Origin: Streptomyces sp. NRRL S-1022
GTDB taxonomy: Bacteria > Actinomycetota > Actinomycetes > Streptomycetales > Streptomycetaceae
Direction: 5' to 3'
NCBI RefSeq assembly: GCF_000720135.1
Contig: NZ_JOIU01000004.1
Span: 124,001-188,000, forward strand
Length of the DNA stretch: 64,000 nucleotides
A program made the translations under genes and the position numbers. Under the pieces are notes generated by a model. It did not search any database and had not been told where the DNA came from. It was given only the letters and a program-made list of their open reading frames with translations. Positions 40,828-49,575 of this stretch are shown here, piece after piece (position 1 is the first letter of the stretch; every line of letters begins with the position of its first letter).

Positions 40828-42245
40828 CTCGTCCGTCCTCCGGTCGCAGCGGGGGTCAGGGCCGCGCGCCGGGCGAGGCCGGTGGTGGAGCGGCCGTCCA
40901 GGTAGGGCAGCAGCAGCACCTGGCCGCCCCAGCTCTCCACCAGGGGCTGTTCGGGCAGCGGGGTGCGGGCGTAGTCGCCGCCCTTGGCCCAGATGTGCGG
41001 GCGGAGTTCGCCGAGGATGCGTTCGGGGGTGTCCTCGTCGAACACGGCGACGGCGTCCACGCACTCCAGGGCGCGCAGCACCCGTACCCGGTCGGCGGCC
41101 GGGACGAGGGGGCGGCCGTCGCCTTTGCGGCGGCGTACCGAGTCGTCGGAGTTGATGCACACCACGAGGCAGTCGCCGGCCCGGCGGGCGGCCTGGAGCA
41201 GGGCGACGTGTCCGGCGTGCAGCAGGTCGAAGCAGCCGCCCGCGGCGACGACGGTGCCGCCGGCGGCGCGCACCCGGGCGGCGGTGCGCACGGCGTCGGC
41301 GGTGGTGTCGCCGTCGGCCTGTGGTTCCGCGGCGGTCTCCGGCTCGTCGGGGACGGCGACCGCGCGGGCGCCGCCCTCGGCGACGTACCGGGTGGCGGCG
41401 TGCACGGCGGCCTGTACGGCGGCCTCGGTGAGGTCGCCGTCGGCGAGCAGCCCGGCGGCGGCCGCGGCGAACCGGTCGCCGGCGCCGCAGGGGTCGCCGG
41501 TGGCGGCGGCCGGGGTCGGCACGAGCAGCGGGGTCTCGCCGTGCGAGAGCAGGGCGCCGCGTTCGCCGAGGGTCACGGCGACGGCCTGGGCCTCCCACGC
41601 CTCGACGAGGACGCGGGCGTCCCGGGCGGCGGTGCGCAGGCCGGCCGCCTCGCCGGCGTCGGTGTCGTCCAGCTGCCGGGCGAAGGCGCGGGCCTCCTGC
41701 GCGGAGGGGGTGGCGAGGCGGACTCCGGGGACGGGAGGCCGGCCGCGCACGTGCGGGTCCCAGACGACGGGTGCCGTCGCGTGCGTCAGGGCGTCCCGCA
41801 GGACGTCGGCGGTGCCGCGGCCGTAGTCGGCGACGAGGATGCCGCCGGCCGCCGCGACCGTGGACACCGCCTCCCGGGTGGCCTCGCGGGCGCGGCCCTC
41901 GCCGTCGTCGAGGCGGAGCAGCGGCCGGTCCCCGGCCAGTACCCGGGTCTTGCTGCTGAGGGTGCCCTCCAGCGGCACCTCGACCAGGCCGACCCGGCCG
42001 GCCAGCAGCTCCCGCAGGGTGTCGCTGGCGGCGTCGGAGCCGAGGGCGGTGACCAGGGTGACGGGGCGTCCGTCGGCGGCGGCGAGGCAGGCGGCGAGTG
42101 CGGCGCCGCCGGGGCGGGAACTGCGCCGGGTGCCGTGCACGACGGGTACGGGGGCGTCCGGGGCGAGCCGCTCGGCCCGGCCGCACAGGTCGTGGTCGAG
42201 CAGGGCGTCGCCCACGACGACCAGGGGCGTCCGCGCGGCGGTCAT
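40824..42245 (-). CDS. hldE: Bifunctional heptose-7-phosphate kinase / heptose-1-phosphate adenylyltransferase
   Basis: This 473-aa protein has two domains. Residues 1 to about 300 form a PfkB-family kinase: VVVGDALLDHDLCG, the donor-side SRPGGAALAACLAA, and GDPCGAGDRFAAA with GAGD at 254-257. Residues about 325-460 form the nucleotidylyltransferase: VVAAGGCFDLLHAGHVALL with HxGH at 343-346, INSDDSVRRRKGDGRP and IWAKGGDY. HldE makes D-glycero-beta-D-manno-heptose 1,7-bisphosphate and later ADP-heptose. Both active sites look intact. The gene overlaps the SIS isomerase gene upstream (ATGA). Confidence 0.9.
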   Translation of the reverse strand: MTAARTPLVVVGDALLDHDLCGRAERLAPDAPVPVVHGTRRSSRPGGAALAACLAAADGRPVTLVTALGSDAASDTLRELLAGRVGLVEVPLEGTLSSKTRVLAGDRPLLRLDDGEGRAREATREAVSTVAAAGGILVADYGRGTADVLRDALTHATAPVVWDPHVRGRPPVPGVRLATPSAQEARAFARQLDDTDAGEAAGLRTAARDARVLVEAWEAQAVAVTLGERGALLSHGETPLLVPTPAAATGDPCGAGDRFAAAAAGLLADGDLTEAAVQAAVHAATRYVAEGGARAVAVPDEPETAAEPQADGDTTADAVRTAARVRAAGGTVVAAGGCFDLLHAGHVALLQAARRAGDCLVVCINSDDSVRRRKGDGRPLVPAADRVRVLRALECVDAVAVFDEDTPERILGELRPHIWAKGGDYARTPLPEQPLVESWGGQVLLLPYLDGRSTTGLARRAALTPAATGGRTR

Positions 42246-42964
42246 GTGTGTCCCTTCCTCGGGGCGACGGGTGCGCCGGGCGCGGTACGGCCGACCGTGC
42301 GGGCCCGGCCGACGAGCCGGCCGACGACACCCGGCTTGCCGTCGGCACCCGGCTTGCCGTCCGTGCCGTGCGCACCGTCCGGCTTGCCGGCCTCGCCGCG
42401 CTCGACGGCCTGGTCGAAGGCCTCGCAGAGCATGTGCACGGCGACCAGGTGGAGTTCCTGCACGGTGGCGGTGACGGGGGCGTCGACGCACAGTGCCTCG
42501 TCCGCGCCGAGCTGCAGCGGGTTGGGGGCCCGGCCGGTCAGCGCCCACACCGTCATGCCGAGCCGGTGCGCGCGGTCGGCGGCGGCCAGCAGGTTGGCGC
42601 TGGCGCCGCTGGTGGACAGCAGCAGGAGCACGTCTCCGGGGCGGCCGTGGGCGGCGGTCTGCCGGGCGAACACCTCCTGGACGCCGTAGTCGTTGGCGAT
42701 CGCGGTGGTGGAGGAGGTGTCGGCGTGCAGGGCGACCGCGGAGAACGGCGGGCGGTCGTCCCGGTAGCGGCCGACGAGTTCGGCGGTGAGGTGCTGCGCC
42801 TGGGCGGCGCTGCCGCCGTTGCCAGCGACGAGCAGCCGGGCCCCGGAGCCCAGCCGCCGGGCGAGGCCGGTGCCCCAGCGCTCGATGAGCGGTGAGTGCT
42901 CGCGGAACGCCTCCAGGGCCTTGGCGAGGTCGTCGCAGTGGGTGGTGTCGGTGACGGTGTTCAT
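42242..42964 (-). CDS. gmhA: SIS-domain phosphoheptose isomerase-like protein
   Basis: This 240-aa protein carries GNGGSAAQAQHLTAELVGRY at 48-67, ADTSSTTAIANDYG and LLLSTSGASANLLAA, then TVQELHLVAVHMLCEAFDQ, which follow the GmhA pattern through the whole SIS fold. GmhA converts sedoheptulose 7-phosphate to D-glycero-manno-heptose 7-phosphate, the first step before HldE. The last 45 residues (repeats of GKPGADGKPG type) are a disordered extension not found in GmhA. The ATG overlaps the GT4 stop. Confidence 0.85.
   Translation of the reverse strand: MNTVTDTTHCDDLAKALEAFREHSPLIERWGTGLARRLGSGARLLVAGNGGSAAQAQHLTAELVGRYRDDRPPFSAVALHADTSSTTAIANDYGVQEVFARQTAAHGRPGDVLLLLSTSGASANLLAAADRAHRLGMTVWALTGRAPNPLQLGADEALCVDAPVTATVQELHLVAVHMLCEAFDQAVERGEAGKPDGAHGTDGKPGADGKPGVVGRLVGRARTVGRTAPGAPVAPRKGHT
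42290..42390. repeat. Near-identical short repeats coding the GmhA tail
   Basis: The 16-mer CACCCGGCTTGCCGTC occurs twice, with a third diverged copy after it (CACCGTCCGGCTTGCCGG). The repeats are in frame, so they only lengthen the protein's disordered tail. Confidence 0.6.
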
Positions 42965-44193
42965 CGGACGACTCCCGAGAGCGAGCGGATGGAGGACACG
43001 GCGCCGTACACCCCGGCCACGCCGTCGGCCACCCGGTCCCAGGTGTAGTGGCTGAGCACCCGGGAGCGGCCGGCGGCGCCGTACCGGGCGAGCCGGTCGG
43101 GGTCGGCGAGGAGGGTACGGACGACCGCGCCGAGGTCGTGGTCGTCGTCGGCCGGGACCAGGACGCCCGTGGTGCCGTCCACGACCGTGTCGAGCTGGCC
43201 GCCGACGGCGGTGGCCACGACCGGCGTGGCGCAGGCCATGGCCTCCAGCGGGACGATGCCGAAGGGCTCGTAGCGGGGCAGCGACAGCACCAGGTCGGCG
43301 CTGGACATCAGCCGGGGCATGCGGGCCCGGCCGACCCCGCCGAGCAGGGTGACCCGGTCCTGGACGCCGTACTCGCCGGCGATGCCGTACAGGCGTGCGG
43401 CCTCGGGTTCGGCGCCGAGCAGGTCGGCCTCGGGGCCGCCGGCGATGAGGAGTTCGGCGTCGGGGACGCCGGCCAGGGCGCGGATGGCGCGGTCGAAGCC
43501 CTTGCGGGGCACGAGCCGGCCGACGGCCAGCAGCCGCTTGCGGGCGCCGGGCGGGCGGGTGCGGGCGCCGGGCGTGAACTGGTCGGGGTCGACGCCGCAG
43601 GGGACGACGCTGATCCGGTCCTCGGGCAGCCCCATGGCCTTGAGTTCGGCCACCTCGTCGCTGCAGGTGGCGATGATGCGGGTGCACTCGTGGCCGATGG
43701 CCTCCTCGACGGCGAGGCGCTGCGGCGGGCTGGTGTCGGCGTCGCCCTGGTAGCGCTTCTTCACCGTGCCCAGCGCGTGGTAGGTCTGCACGACGGGGAT
43801 GCCGAGGTCGCGGGCGCCGGCCAGGGCTGCCAGGCCCGACATCCAGAAGTGGGCGTGCACCACGTCGGGCGGGTTCTGGGCCCACTGCCGGGCCAGGAAG
43901 GCGCCGAACTCGGTCATGTGGGGCAGGAGTTCGTCCTTGGGGACGGGCGCGGGCGGTCCGGCGGGCACGTGCACCACCTGTACGCCGTCGATGAGGGTCA
44001 TCCGGTCCGGCAGGCCCGCCGAGTCCCGCCGGGTGTACACCGTGACCCGGTATCCCTTTCTGGCGAGCTGCCGGGCGGTCTGCGCCACGTACACGTTCTG
44101 GCCGCCCGCGTCCGGTCCGCCGAGCGCGGCCAGCGGGCTGGCGTGCTCGGAGACCATGGCGACACGTCCGGCCGTGTGCGGAATGCGGCTCAT
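42961..44193 (-). CDS. Glycosyltransferase family 4
   Basis: This 410-aa GT-B enzyme starts with VAMVSEHASPLAALGG and GGPDAGGQNVYVAQTARQL (sugar-donor loop), has DVVHAHFWMSGLAAL, VGRLVPRKGF, and the retaining-enzyme E-x7-E motif with Glu309 and Glu317 in PRYEPFGIVPLEAMA. It resembles MshA and trehalose/sucrose synthase-type GT4s. The ATG overlaps the preceding gene's stop. It could add the first or a branch sugar using a nucleotide donor; the specificity is unknown. Confidence 0.87.
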   Translation of the reverse strand: MSRIPHTAGRVAMVSEHASPLAALGGPDAGGQNVYVAQTARQLARKGYRVTVYTRRDSAGLPDRMTLIDGVQVVHVPAGPPAPVPKDELLPHMTEFGAFLARQWAQNPPDVVHAHFWMSGLAALAGARDLGIPVVQTYHALGTVKKRYQGDADTSPPQRLAVEEAIGHECTRIIATCSDEVAELKAMGLPEDRISVVPCGVDPDQFTPGARTRPPGARKRLLAVGRLVPRKGFDRAIRALAGVPDAELLIAGGPEADLLGAEPEAARLYGIAGEYGVQDRVTLLGGVGRARMPRLMSSADLVLSLPRYEPFGIVPLEAMACATPVVATAVGGQLDTVVDGTTGVLVPADDDHDLGAVVRTLLADPDRLARYGAAGRSRVLSHYTWDRVADGVAGVYGAVSSIRSLSGVVR

Positions 44194-45152
44194 CGGGTGA
44201 CCTCCTTGATCAGGCGCTCCCAGTCGTCGAGGAAGCGCCGCTCTCCGTAGCGGGCCTGGGCCGCGGCCCGGGCCGCCGCGCCGGTGCGGCGGGCCCGCTC
44301 GGGTTCGGCGAGGAAGGTCCGTACGGCGTCCTCCAGGACGTCGAGGCGGTTGGAGACCACCCCGGCGCCGTCGGGTATCGCCTCCCGGACCTCCGTGGTG
44401 TCCAGGGCGACCACGGGCATGCCGAGGAACATGGCCTCCAGCAGGGACAGTCCGAGCGAGGTCCAGCGCACGGGGTGCAGGTAGACCCGGCAGCGGGCCA
44501 TCTCCCGGTGCATTTCGTGCTGCGGCAGGTCCCGGGCGCGGCAGCGGCCGGGGGGCAGGCCGAGGTGCTCGGCGAGTCCTTCGGTGCGCATCCCGAAGAC
44601 GTCCAGGGGGGCGGACCGGGCGAACCGGGGCAGCAGGTCGGTGCCGGTGGTACGGCCCCTGCGCACGGGCTCGTTGACCACGACGGCCGCGCGCCGCTCG
44701 GTGCCGGTGTAGAGCGGGCCGGGGTCGATGATGCCGTGTTCGACGACCTCGGCCGGGGCCTGGCCGTTGTCCCACATGAGCCGGTTGAAGTGGGTGACGT
44801 GCACGACGGGGATCCGGGACTGCCCGGCCAGCGGGTGGAGTTGCCGCTCGGGTGTCTCGTCGGGGCTGTTGTGCTCGACGTACACGGCGGGCACGTCCAC
44901 GCCGGGCCGGCGGCCGGTCCAGCGCAGGGCCAGGCCGAGTTCGTGCGGGCGTTGCAGCACCATCAGGTCGATGTCGCAGTACCACAGCTGCTTCGGGGTG
45001 CGTTCCCGCACGGACTCGGGCCAGTCCCAGGTCACGGCCCGGCCGAGGCCGTCGGGTCCGCGGTCGCCGGTGACCGGGACCAGGTAGGTGTGGGGGCCCT
45101 GCACGAAGGCGGTGAGCCAGGATCCGTGGACGTGCCAGACGAGGATGTTCAT
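44190..45152 (-). CDS. Glycosyltransferase (GT4-like)
   Basis: This 320-aa protein starts MNILVWHVHGSWLTAFVQG. The N-half has CDIDLMVLQRPHELGLALRW and PAVYVEHNSPDETPERQ (an HNS motif as in some GT4s), and the C-half ends with LHPVRWTSLGLSLLEAMFLGMPVVALDT, the donor-binding region. It lacks the exact E-x7-E motif. The gene overlaps both neighbours by 4 nt. It is therefore an integral part of the operon and probably uses a nucleotide sugar. Confidence 0.75.
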   Translation of the reverse strand: MNILVWHVHGSWLTAFVQGPHTYLVPVTGDRGPDGLGRAVTWDWPESVRERTPKQLWYCDIDLMVLQRPHELGLALRWTGRRPGVDVPAVYVEHNSPDETPERQLHPLAGQSRIPVVHVTHFNRLMWDNGQAPAEVVEHGIIDPGPLYTGTERRAAVVVNEPVRRGRTTGTDLLPRFARSAPLDVFGMRTEGLAEHLGLPPGRCRARDLPQHEMHREMARCRVYLHPVRWTSLGLSLLEAMFLGMPVVALDTTEVREAIPDGAGVVSNRLDVLEDAVRTFLAEPERARRTGAAARAAAQARYGERRFLDDWERLIKEVTR

Positions 45153-46159
45153 GACTGCGGCTCCTGGATGAGCTTGTGCACCGCGCGCAGCACGTCCTGT
45201 CCGGTGACCTCGTCCAGGCAGGGGTGGCCGGGCACCGGGCAGGTGAGGGCCCGGGTGTCCGCGCACGGCGCCGACTGGTCGCCGAGCAGGATGACGGGGA
45301 CGCCGTACGGTGCCCAGCGTCCGGCCGGTACGACGGGTGCGAACAGCGAGACGACCGGGGTGCCGACGGCGGCGGCGAGGTGGGCGGGGCCGGTGTTGGC
45401 GCTGATCACGACGTCGGCCATGCGCAGGACCCCGGCGAGGGTGCGGGGGGACGTCCGGCCGCCGAGGTCGACGGCCAGGCCGCCGCTGACCTGGCGGGTG
45501 AGGCCGGTCTCGGCGGGGCCGCCGGTGACGACCACGCGGTGTCCGGCGTCGGTGAGCAGCGTGACCGCCTCGGCGCAGCGGTGCGGGCTCCAGGCGCGGG
45601 CGGGGGCGCTGGCGCCGGGGTGCAGGACGACGTAGGGGCCGTTGCCGGTGAGGCCGCCGGTGTCCGGGGGTGGCAGCACGCGCAGCCGGCCGTCGTCCCC
45701 GGGCGGGGCCGGGAAGCCGAGGGCGGCGGCGGTGTCGAGGGCCGCCTCGGCCTCGTGCCGGCCCTCCTGCCGCCGGTGGCGTACGTCGAGCAGCCGGCCG
45801 GGGTGGTCGACGCTGTCGGCCCCGATCCGGCCGATGCCGGCGAGCCGGAGCAGCAGGGCGGTGGGCAGCGGGCTCTGGTGGAACGACGTGAGGACGAGCG
45901 CGGTGTCGTACGCCCCGGCGCGCAGCCGCCCCACCAGCCCGTCGATGTCGGCCGGGCTGACCGGAGGCGGGTCGAACCCCTCCCAGGGCGCCTCCCAGAC
46001 CAGCACCTCGTCCACCCCGGGCAGCAGCCGGGCCGCGTCGGCACCCCGGGGACCGCAGAGCACTGTGACGTGCGAGGAGCCCGCGGCGACGGCACGCACG
46101 GCGGGCCCGGCGAGCAGCACGTCACCGAAGCTGTCGAGCCGGACGACGAGGGATCTCAC
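45149..46159 (-). CDS. Glycosyltransferase family 9 (second heptosyltransferase-like)
   Basis: This 336-aa GT9 enzyme has LVVRLDSFGDVLLAGPAVRA, then VVLHPGASAPARAWSPHRCAE, VVVTGGPAETGLT and ISANTGPAHLAAAVGTPVVSLFAPV, the complete family pattern. It starts at a GTG overlapping the gmhB stop. Two GT9 enzymes in one operon suggest two heptose additions, as in LPS inner core, although here on an unknown acceptor. C-terminal residues include Cys-rich PVPGHPCLDEV. Confidence 0.87.
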   Translation of the reverse strand: MRSLVVRLDSFGDVLLAGPAVRAVAAGSSHVTVLCGPRGADAARLLPGVDEVLVWEAPWEGFDPPPVSPADIDGLVGRLRAGAYDTALVLTSFHQSPLPTALLLRLAGIGRIGADSVDHPGRLLDVRHRRQEGRHEAEAALDTAAALGFPAPPGDDGRLRVLPPPDTGGLTGNGPYVVLHPGASAPARAWSPHRCAEAVTLLTDAGHRVVVTGGPAETGLTRQVSGGLAVDLGGRTSPRTLAGVLRMADVVISANTGPAHLAAAVGTPVVSLFAPVVPAGRWAPYGVPVILLGDQSAPCADTRALTCPVPGHPCLDEVTGQDVLRAVHKLIQEPQS

Positions 46160-46920
46160 GCCGGCCACCTCCCCGCGGGCCCGACGGCGTCCGGCACCGC
46201 GCGCCGGACCCGCTCGTGGGCGACCGGACCCGGGGAGGAGACGGCGTCCGGGGAGGAGACCGCCTCCAGGGCGACCGAGGAGGAGACCGCGTCCGGGGAG
46301 GGGGCGGGCGGGCGGCCGCGGGTCCCCGCGTCCGCCGGAGCCGGCCGCGGCCGGGCGGCCGCGGGCGGACCGGAGGCGTGCCGCCGCACCGGGATCCCCG
46401 CCTCGGCGAGGGCGGCGCGGACCGCGGTGAGGGGGTCGGGGGCGCTCTCCGTGGCGAAACGTTCCACCTCGGCGGGAGCGGTGGCCGCGTCGGGGACCAG
46501 GACGCCTCGGGCGCCGGCCGCGCGGGCGGCCAGCACGTCGGCCGCGATGTCGCCGATCACCAGGCACTCGGCGGGCGGCACGCCCAGCCGTCCGGCGGCC
46601 GCGAGGACGAGGCCGGGGCGGGGCTTGCGGCAGGCGCAGCCGGCGTCGGGGGCGTGCGGGCAGAACACCCAGGTGTCCAGGCCGCCCAGCAGTTCGTCGG
46701 CGCGCTCGTTGACGCGCAGCACCTGCTCGGTGGTGAGCAGCCCGCGGCCGATGCCGGACTGGTTGCTGACCACGCCGGTGGCCAGGCCGTGCGCCCGGGC
46801 CAGCGCGACGGCCGCCGCGGCGCCCGGCAGCAGCCGGACCCGGCCGGGGTCGCCGTTGTACGGCACGTCCACCACGAGGGTGCCGTCGCGGTCGAACAGT
46901 ACGGCAGACAGTCTGCTCAC
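46156..46920 (-). CDS. gmhB: D-glycero-heptose 1,7-bisphosphate phosphatase (HAD-IIIA)
   Basis: This 254-aa protein starts with the HAD nucleophile motif VLFDRDGTLV (Asp10, Asp12), then SNQSGIGRGLLT and the zinc-binding CPHAPDAGCACRKP (Cys87, His89, Cys95, Cys97) specific to GmhB, then GDIAADVLAARAAG. It removes the 7-phosphate between the two HldE steps. The core ends near residue 180, and a 70-aa low-complexity C-terminal extension (SPDAVSS repeats) follows, absent in the usual 180-190 aa enzyme. A GTG start has GGAGG in front and overlaps the GT2 stop. Confidence 0.9.
   Translation of the reverse strand: MSRLSAVLFDRDGTLVVDVPYNGDPGRVRLLPGAAAAVALARAHGLATGVVSNQSGIGRGLLTTEQVLRVNERADELLGGLDTWVFCPHAPDAGCACRKPRPGLVLAAAGRLGVPPAECLVIGDIAADVLAARAAGARGVLVPDAATAPAEVERFATESAPDPLTAVRAALAEAGIPVRRHASGPPAAARPRPAPADAGTRGRPPAPSPDAVSSSVALEAVSSPDAVSSPGPVAHERVRRAVPDAVGPAGRWPA
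46225..46310. repeat. Tandem-like repeats in the gmhB tail
   Basis: Units close to CGTCCGGGGAGGAGACCGC occur three times with small changes and encode the repeated SPDAVSS residues. They are in frame and probably arose by slippage. Confidence 0.55.
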
Positions 46921-47912
46921 CCGGCACCTCCGAGGGGCTCGGCGTGCCGGTGGCGGACGACTCCGCGCACCCAGTGCCGGACGGCCAGCGGCGGGATGAG
47001 CACGCTGGTGCCGAGCATCCCGGCGATCTCGCGGGTGGTGCGCGGGCCGGGCAGGATCCGGGCGAGCGCGAACTCGGCGGTGCCCAGCGTCCACAGGGCC
47101 GCGCAGACCCGCGCGGCCCGGCGCCGCCCGGTCAGGGCGCAGCCGGCGGCGGCGAGGGCCGCGCCGGTGACCACAGCGTGGCGGGGCAGCCGGCCGCGGG
47201 GCGCCTGCGCCCGGTCCCACCAGTCACGGCCGTGCAGCCGGTTCATCAGGGCGTCGTCGGCGTTGCCCCGCTGCGCGGGCAGCGAGGCCCACCAGTGGGC
47301 CGGCCGGACCGGGTGCCGGGTGACGCGTGCGCCCCGGACCAGGTCCCAGCCCGCCCGCTGCACCCGCAGGGCCAGGTCGGCGTCCTCGCGGAAGGCCCGC
47401 GGGAAGCGTTCGTCGAAACCGCCGGTCCGCTTGAGTGCCTCGGTGCGGTACGCCATGTCGGCGGTGGCCCAGGCGGCGTTCTCCAGGCCCTTGGTGGTGC
47501 GTTCCCAGTCGGTGGGCCGGCGGTCCAGGGGCAGGGGGACACGCAACTGCCCCTGGACGCCGCCGACCTCGGGGCCGGCCGCCCGCAGGTCGTCGGCGAG
47601 CCGCCGGGACCAGTCCGGCAGCACCTGAACGTCGTCGTCCAGGAACACCGTCCAGGGCGTACGGACGGTCTGCCAGCCGGCGTTGCGGGCGGCGGCCGGT
47701 CCTTTGCCGCCGGTGCGCAGGGTGCGCACCCGGTCGAGCAGCTGCCCGGCCGTTTCCAGGTTCAGACCGCCGTCGGTTCCGGGCCGGTCGTCCACGACGA
47801 CCACCTCGTGCGGCGGATGGCCGTCGGCCGCGGCGAGCGCGCGCAGGCAGTCCGCGAGGCAGGGCCGGCCGATCGTCGGGACGACTACGGTGTAGGCGGG
47901 GGCGCCGGTCAT
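46917..47912 (-). CDS. Glycosyltransferase family 2
   Basis: This 331-aa protein starts YTVVVPTIGRPCLADCLRAL. It has VVVVDDRPGTDGG, PAAARNAGWQTV, the metal site VFLDDDVQVLPDW, and a base region GFDERFPRAFREDADLALRVQ. After about residue 240 two hydrophobic helices appear (AVVTGAALAAAGCALTG; VCAALWTLGTAEFAL), so it may be membrane attached. This architecture fits polymer-initiating or lipid-linked GT2s. It overlaps both neighbours (ATGA, GTGA). The acceptor is unknown. Confidence 0.83.
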   Translation of the reverse strand: MTGAPAYTVVVPTIGRPCLADCLRALAAADGHPPHEVVVVDDRPGTDGGLNLETAGQLLDRVRTLRTGGKGPAAARNAGWQTVRTPWTVFLDDDVQVLPDWSRRLADDLRAAGPEVGGVQGQLRVPLPLDRRPTDWERTTKGLENAAWATADMAYRTEALKRTGGFDERFPRAFREDADLALRVQRAGWDLVRGARVTRHPVRPAHWWASLPAQRGNADDALMNRLHGRDWWDRAQAPRGRLPRHAVVTGAALAAAGCALTGRRRAARVCAALWTLGTAEFALARILPGPRTTREIAGMLGTSVLIPPLAVRHWVRGVVRHRHAEPLGGAG

Positions 47913-49543
47913 GCGAACGCCTTCCCGCGGCGGATCGCGAACGGGCCGAGCACCAGCAGGTCCACGGGTGCCGAGCCGAAGCACTCCAGGGCGTCCCGGG
48001 GATCGTCGACCATGGGCCGCCCGGCGGTGTTCAGGCTGGTGTTGACCACCACCGGCAGCCCGGTGCGCCGTTCGAAGCCCTCGATCATCCGGGCCACCAG
48101 CGGCTCCTGGGCGCGGTCCACGGTCTGGATGCGGGCCGTGCCGTCGACGTGCACCACGGCCGGGATGCGGGCCTTCCAGCCTGCGGCCACCCCGTGCACG
48201 AACAGCATGTGCGGGCTGGGCAGCGGTCCGTCGAAGATCTCCCCCGCGCGTTCGGCGAGCACCATGGGCGCGACCGGCCGGAACTCCTCGCGCCCCTTGA
48301 CCGCGTTGAGCCGCTCCAGGTTCTCCGCCTTGCCGGGGTGGGCGAGCAGCGACCGGTGGCCGAGCGCGCGCGGCCCGTACTCGCTGCGCCCCTGGAACCA
48401 GGCCACGATCCGGTCGGCGGCCAGCGCCTCGGCGGCCGTCTCGGCGATGTCGGCGGGCTCCTCGTACGGTACGGCCGCCCGGTCCAGCCAGGCGCGCAGT
48501 TCGGCGTCGCTCCAGCCGCGGCCCAGGGCGGCGGTCGGCATCGGCTCCAGGGTGTCCTTCTGACCGGCGACGTGCGCCGCCGCGCCCAGCGCCGTTCCGG
48601 CGTCGCCGGCGGCGGGCTGCACCCACACGTCGCTGAAGCCGCTCTCGCGCCACAGCCGGGTGTTGGCCACGCAGTTGAGGGCGACCCCGCCGGCCAGGGT
48701 GAGCGCGTCCTCGCCGGTGCGCTCGCGCAGCCACCGGGCCAGGCCGAGCATGGTCTCCTCCAGGCAGAGCTGGGCGCTGGCCGCGAGGTCGGCGTGGTCC
48801 CGGTCCCAGGCGCCGCCGGCCGGGCGGGGCGGGACCAGTTCGTCCCAGGGCACCGGGCGGGCCCGGAAGCCGCCGTCGTCGGTGGCGTGGACGTACTCGC
48901 GCAGCCGGCCGGCGAAGCGCGGGGTGCCGTAGGAGGCGAGCGCCATCACCTTGAACTCGTCGCTGCTGCGCAGGAATCCGAGGTGCTGGGTGAGGTCCTC
49001 GTAGAACAGGCCGAGGGAGTCGGGCAGCCGCTGGGTGCCGAGGACGGTCAGTTCCCGGCCGGTGTAGCGGCCGGCCAGATGCGAACCGCACTCGCCGCGG
49101 CCGTCCAGGACCAGGACGGCGCAGTCCGGGTACGGCGAGACGGCCCCGGCGGAAGCCGCGTGCGCCACGTGGTGCGGGACGAACCTCACCTTCGCCGGGT
49201 CCAGTCCGGGCAGGGCCTCGGCGAGGAACTCCGGCGCCTGCCGGGCGTACTGCTGGCGCAGGTGGTCCCAGGGGTCGTGCAGGCCCATCTCGTCGGCGGG
49301 GCGGGCCAGTGCGGGGTCGTACGAGTAGGCGACGGCGTCCAGGTCCGACGGGGTGAGGCCGGCCTGCTCCAGGCACCAGCGGGCCGACTGCTCGGGCAGC
49401 TCCCAGGCGGAGAAGGGAACGGGCCGCTTGCCGTGCTTGCGGCGCGAGAACCGCTCCTCCTCCGCCGCCGCCACGATCCGGCCGTCGGTGAGGAGGGCGG
49501 CGGCGGGGTCGTGGAAGAGTGCATTTATTCCGAGGACGTGCAT
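47909..49543 (-). CDS. Carbamoyltransferase (NodU/TobZ family)
   Basis: This 544-aa protein has the N-terminal actin-like domain start LGINALFHDPAAALL, the metal site FVPHHVAHAAS (His124, His125, His128), DSLGLFYEDLTQHLGF, GGVALNCVANTRL, and the C-terminal segments QGRSEYGPRALGHRSLLAHP and VNTSLNTAGRPMVDDP. Members move a carbamoyl group from carbamoyl phosphate to a sugar hydroxyl through a carbamoyl-adenylate. It lies within the heptose operon (ATGA overlap with the GT2 gene), so it probably carbamoylates a sugar of the product. Confidence 0.9.
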   Translation of the reverse strand: MHVLGINALFHDPAAALLTDGRIVAAAEEERFSRRKHGKRPVPFSAWELPEQSARWCLEQAGLTPSDLDAVAYSYDPALARPADEMGLHDPWDHLRQQYARQAPEFLAEALPGLDPAKVRFVPHHVAHAASAGAVSPYPDCAVLVLDGRGECGSHLAGRYTGRELTVLGTQRLPDSLGLFYEDLTQHLGFLRSSDEFKVMALASYGTPRFAGRLREYVHATDDGGFRARPVPWDELVPPRPAGGAWDRDHADLAASAQLCLEETMLGLARWLRERTGEDALTLAGGVALNCVANTRLWRESGFSDVWVQPAAGDAGTALGAAAHVAGQKDTLEPMPTAALGRGWSDAELRAWLDRAAVPYEEPADIAETAAEALAADRIVAWFQGRSEYGPRALGHRSLLAHPGKAENLERLNAVKGREEFRPVAPMVLAERAGEIFDGPLPSPHMLFVHGVAAGWKARIPAVVHVDGTARIQTVDRAQEPLVARMIEGFERRTGLPVVVNTSLNTAGRPMVDDPRDALECFGSAPVDLLVLGPFAIRRGKAFA

Positions 49544-49575
49544 GCGCTGTCTCCAGGGCCGGGGAGGGGCGGGGG

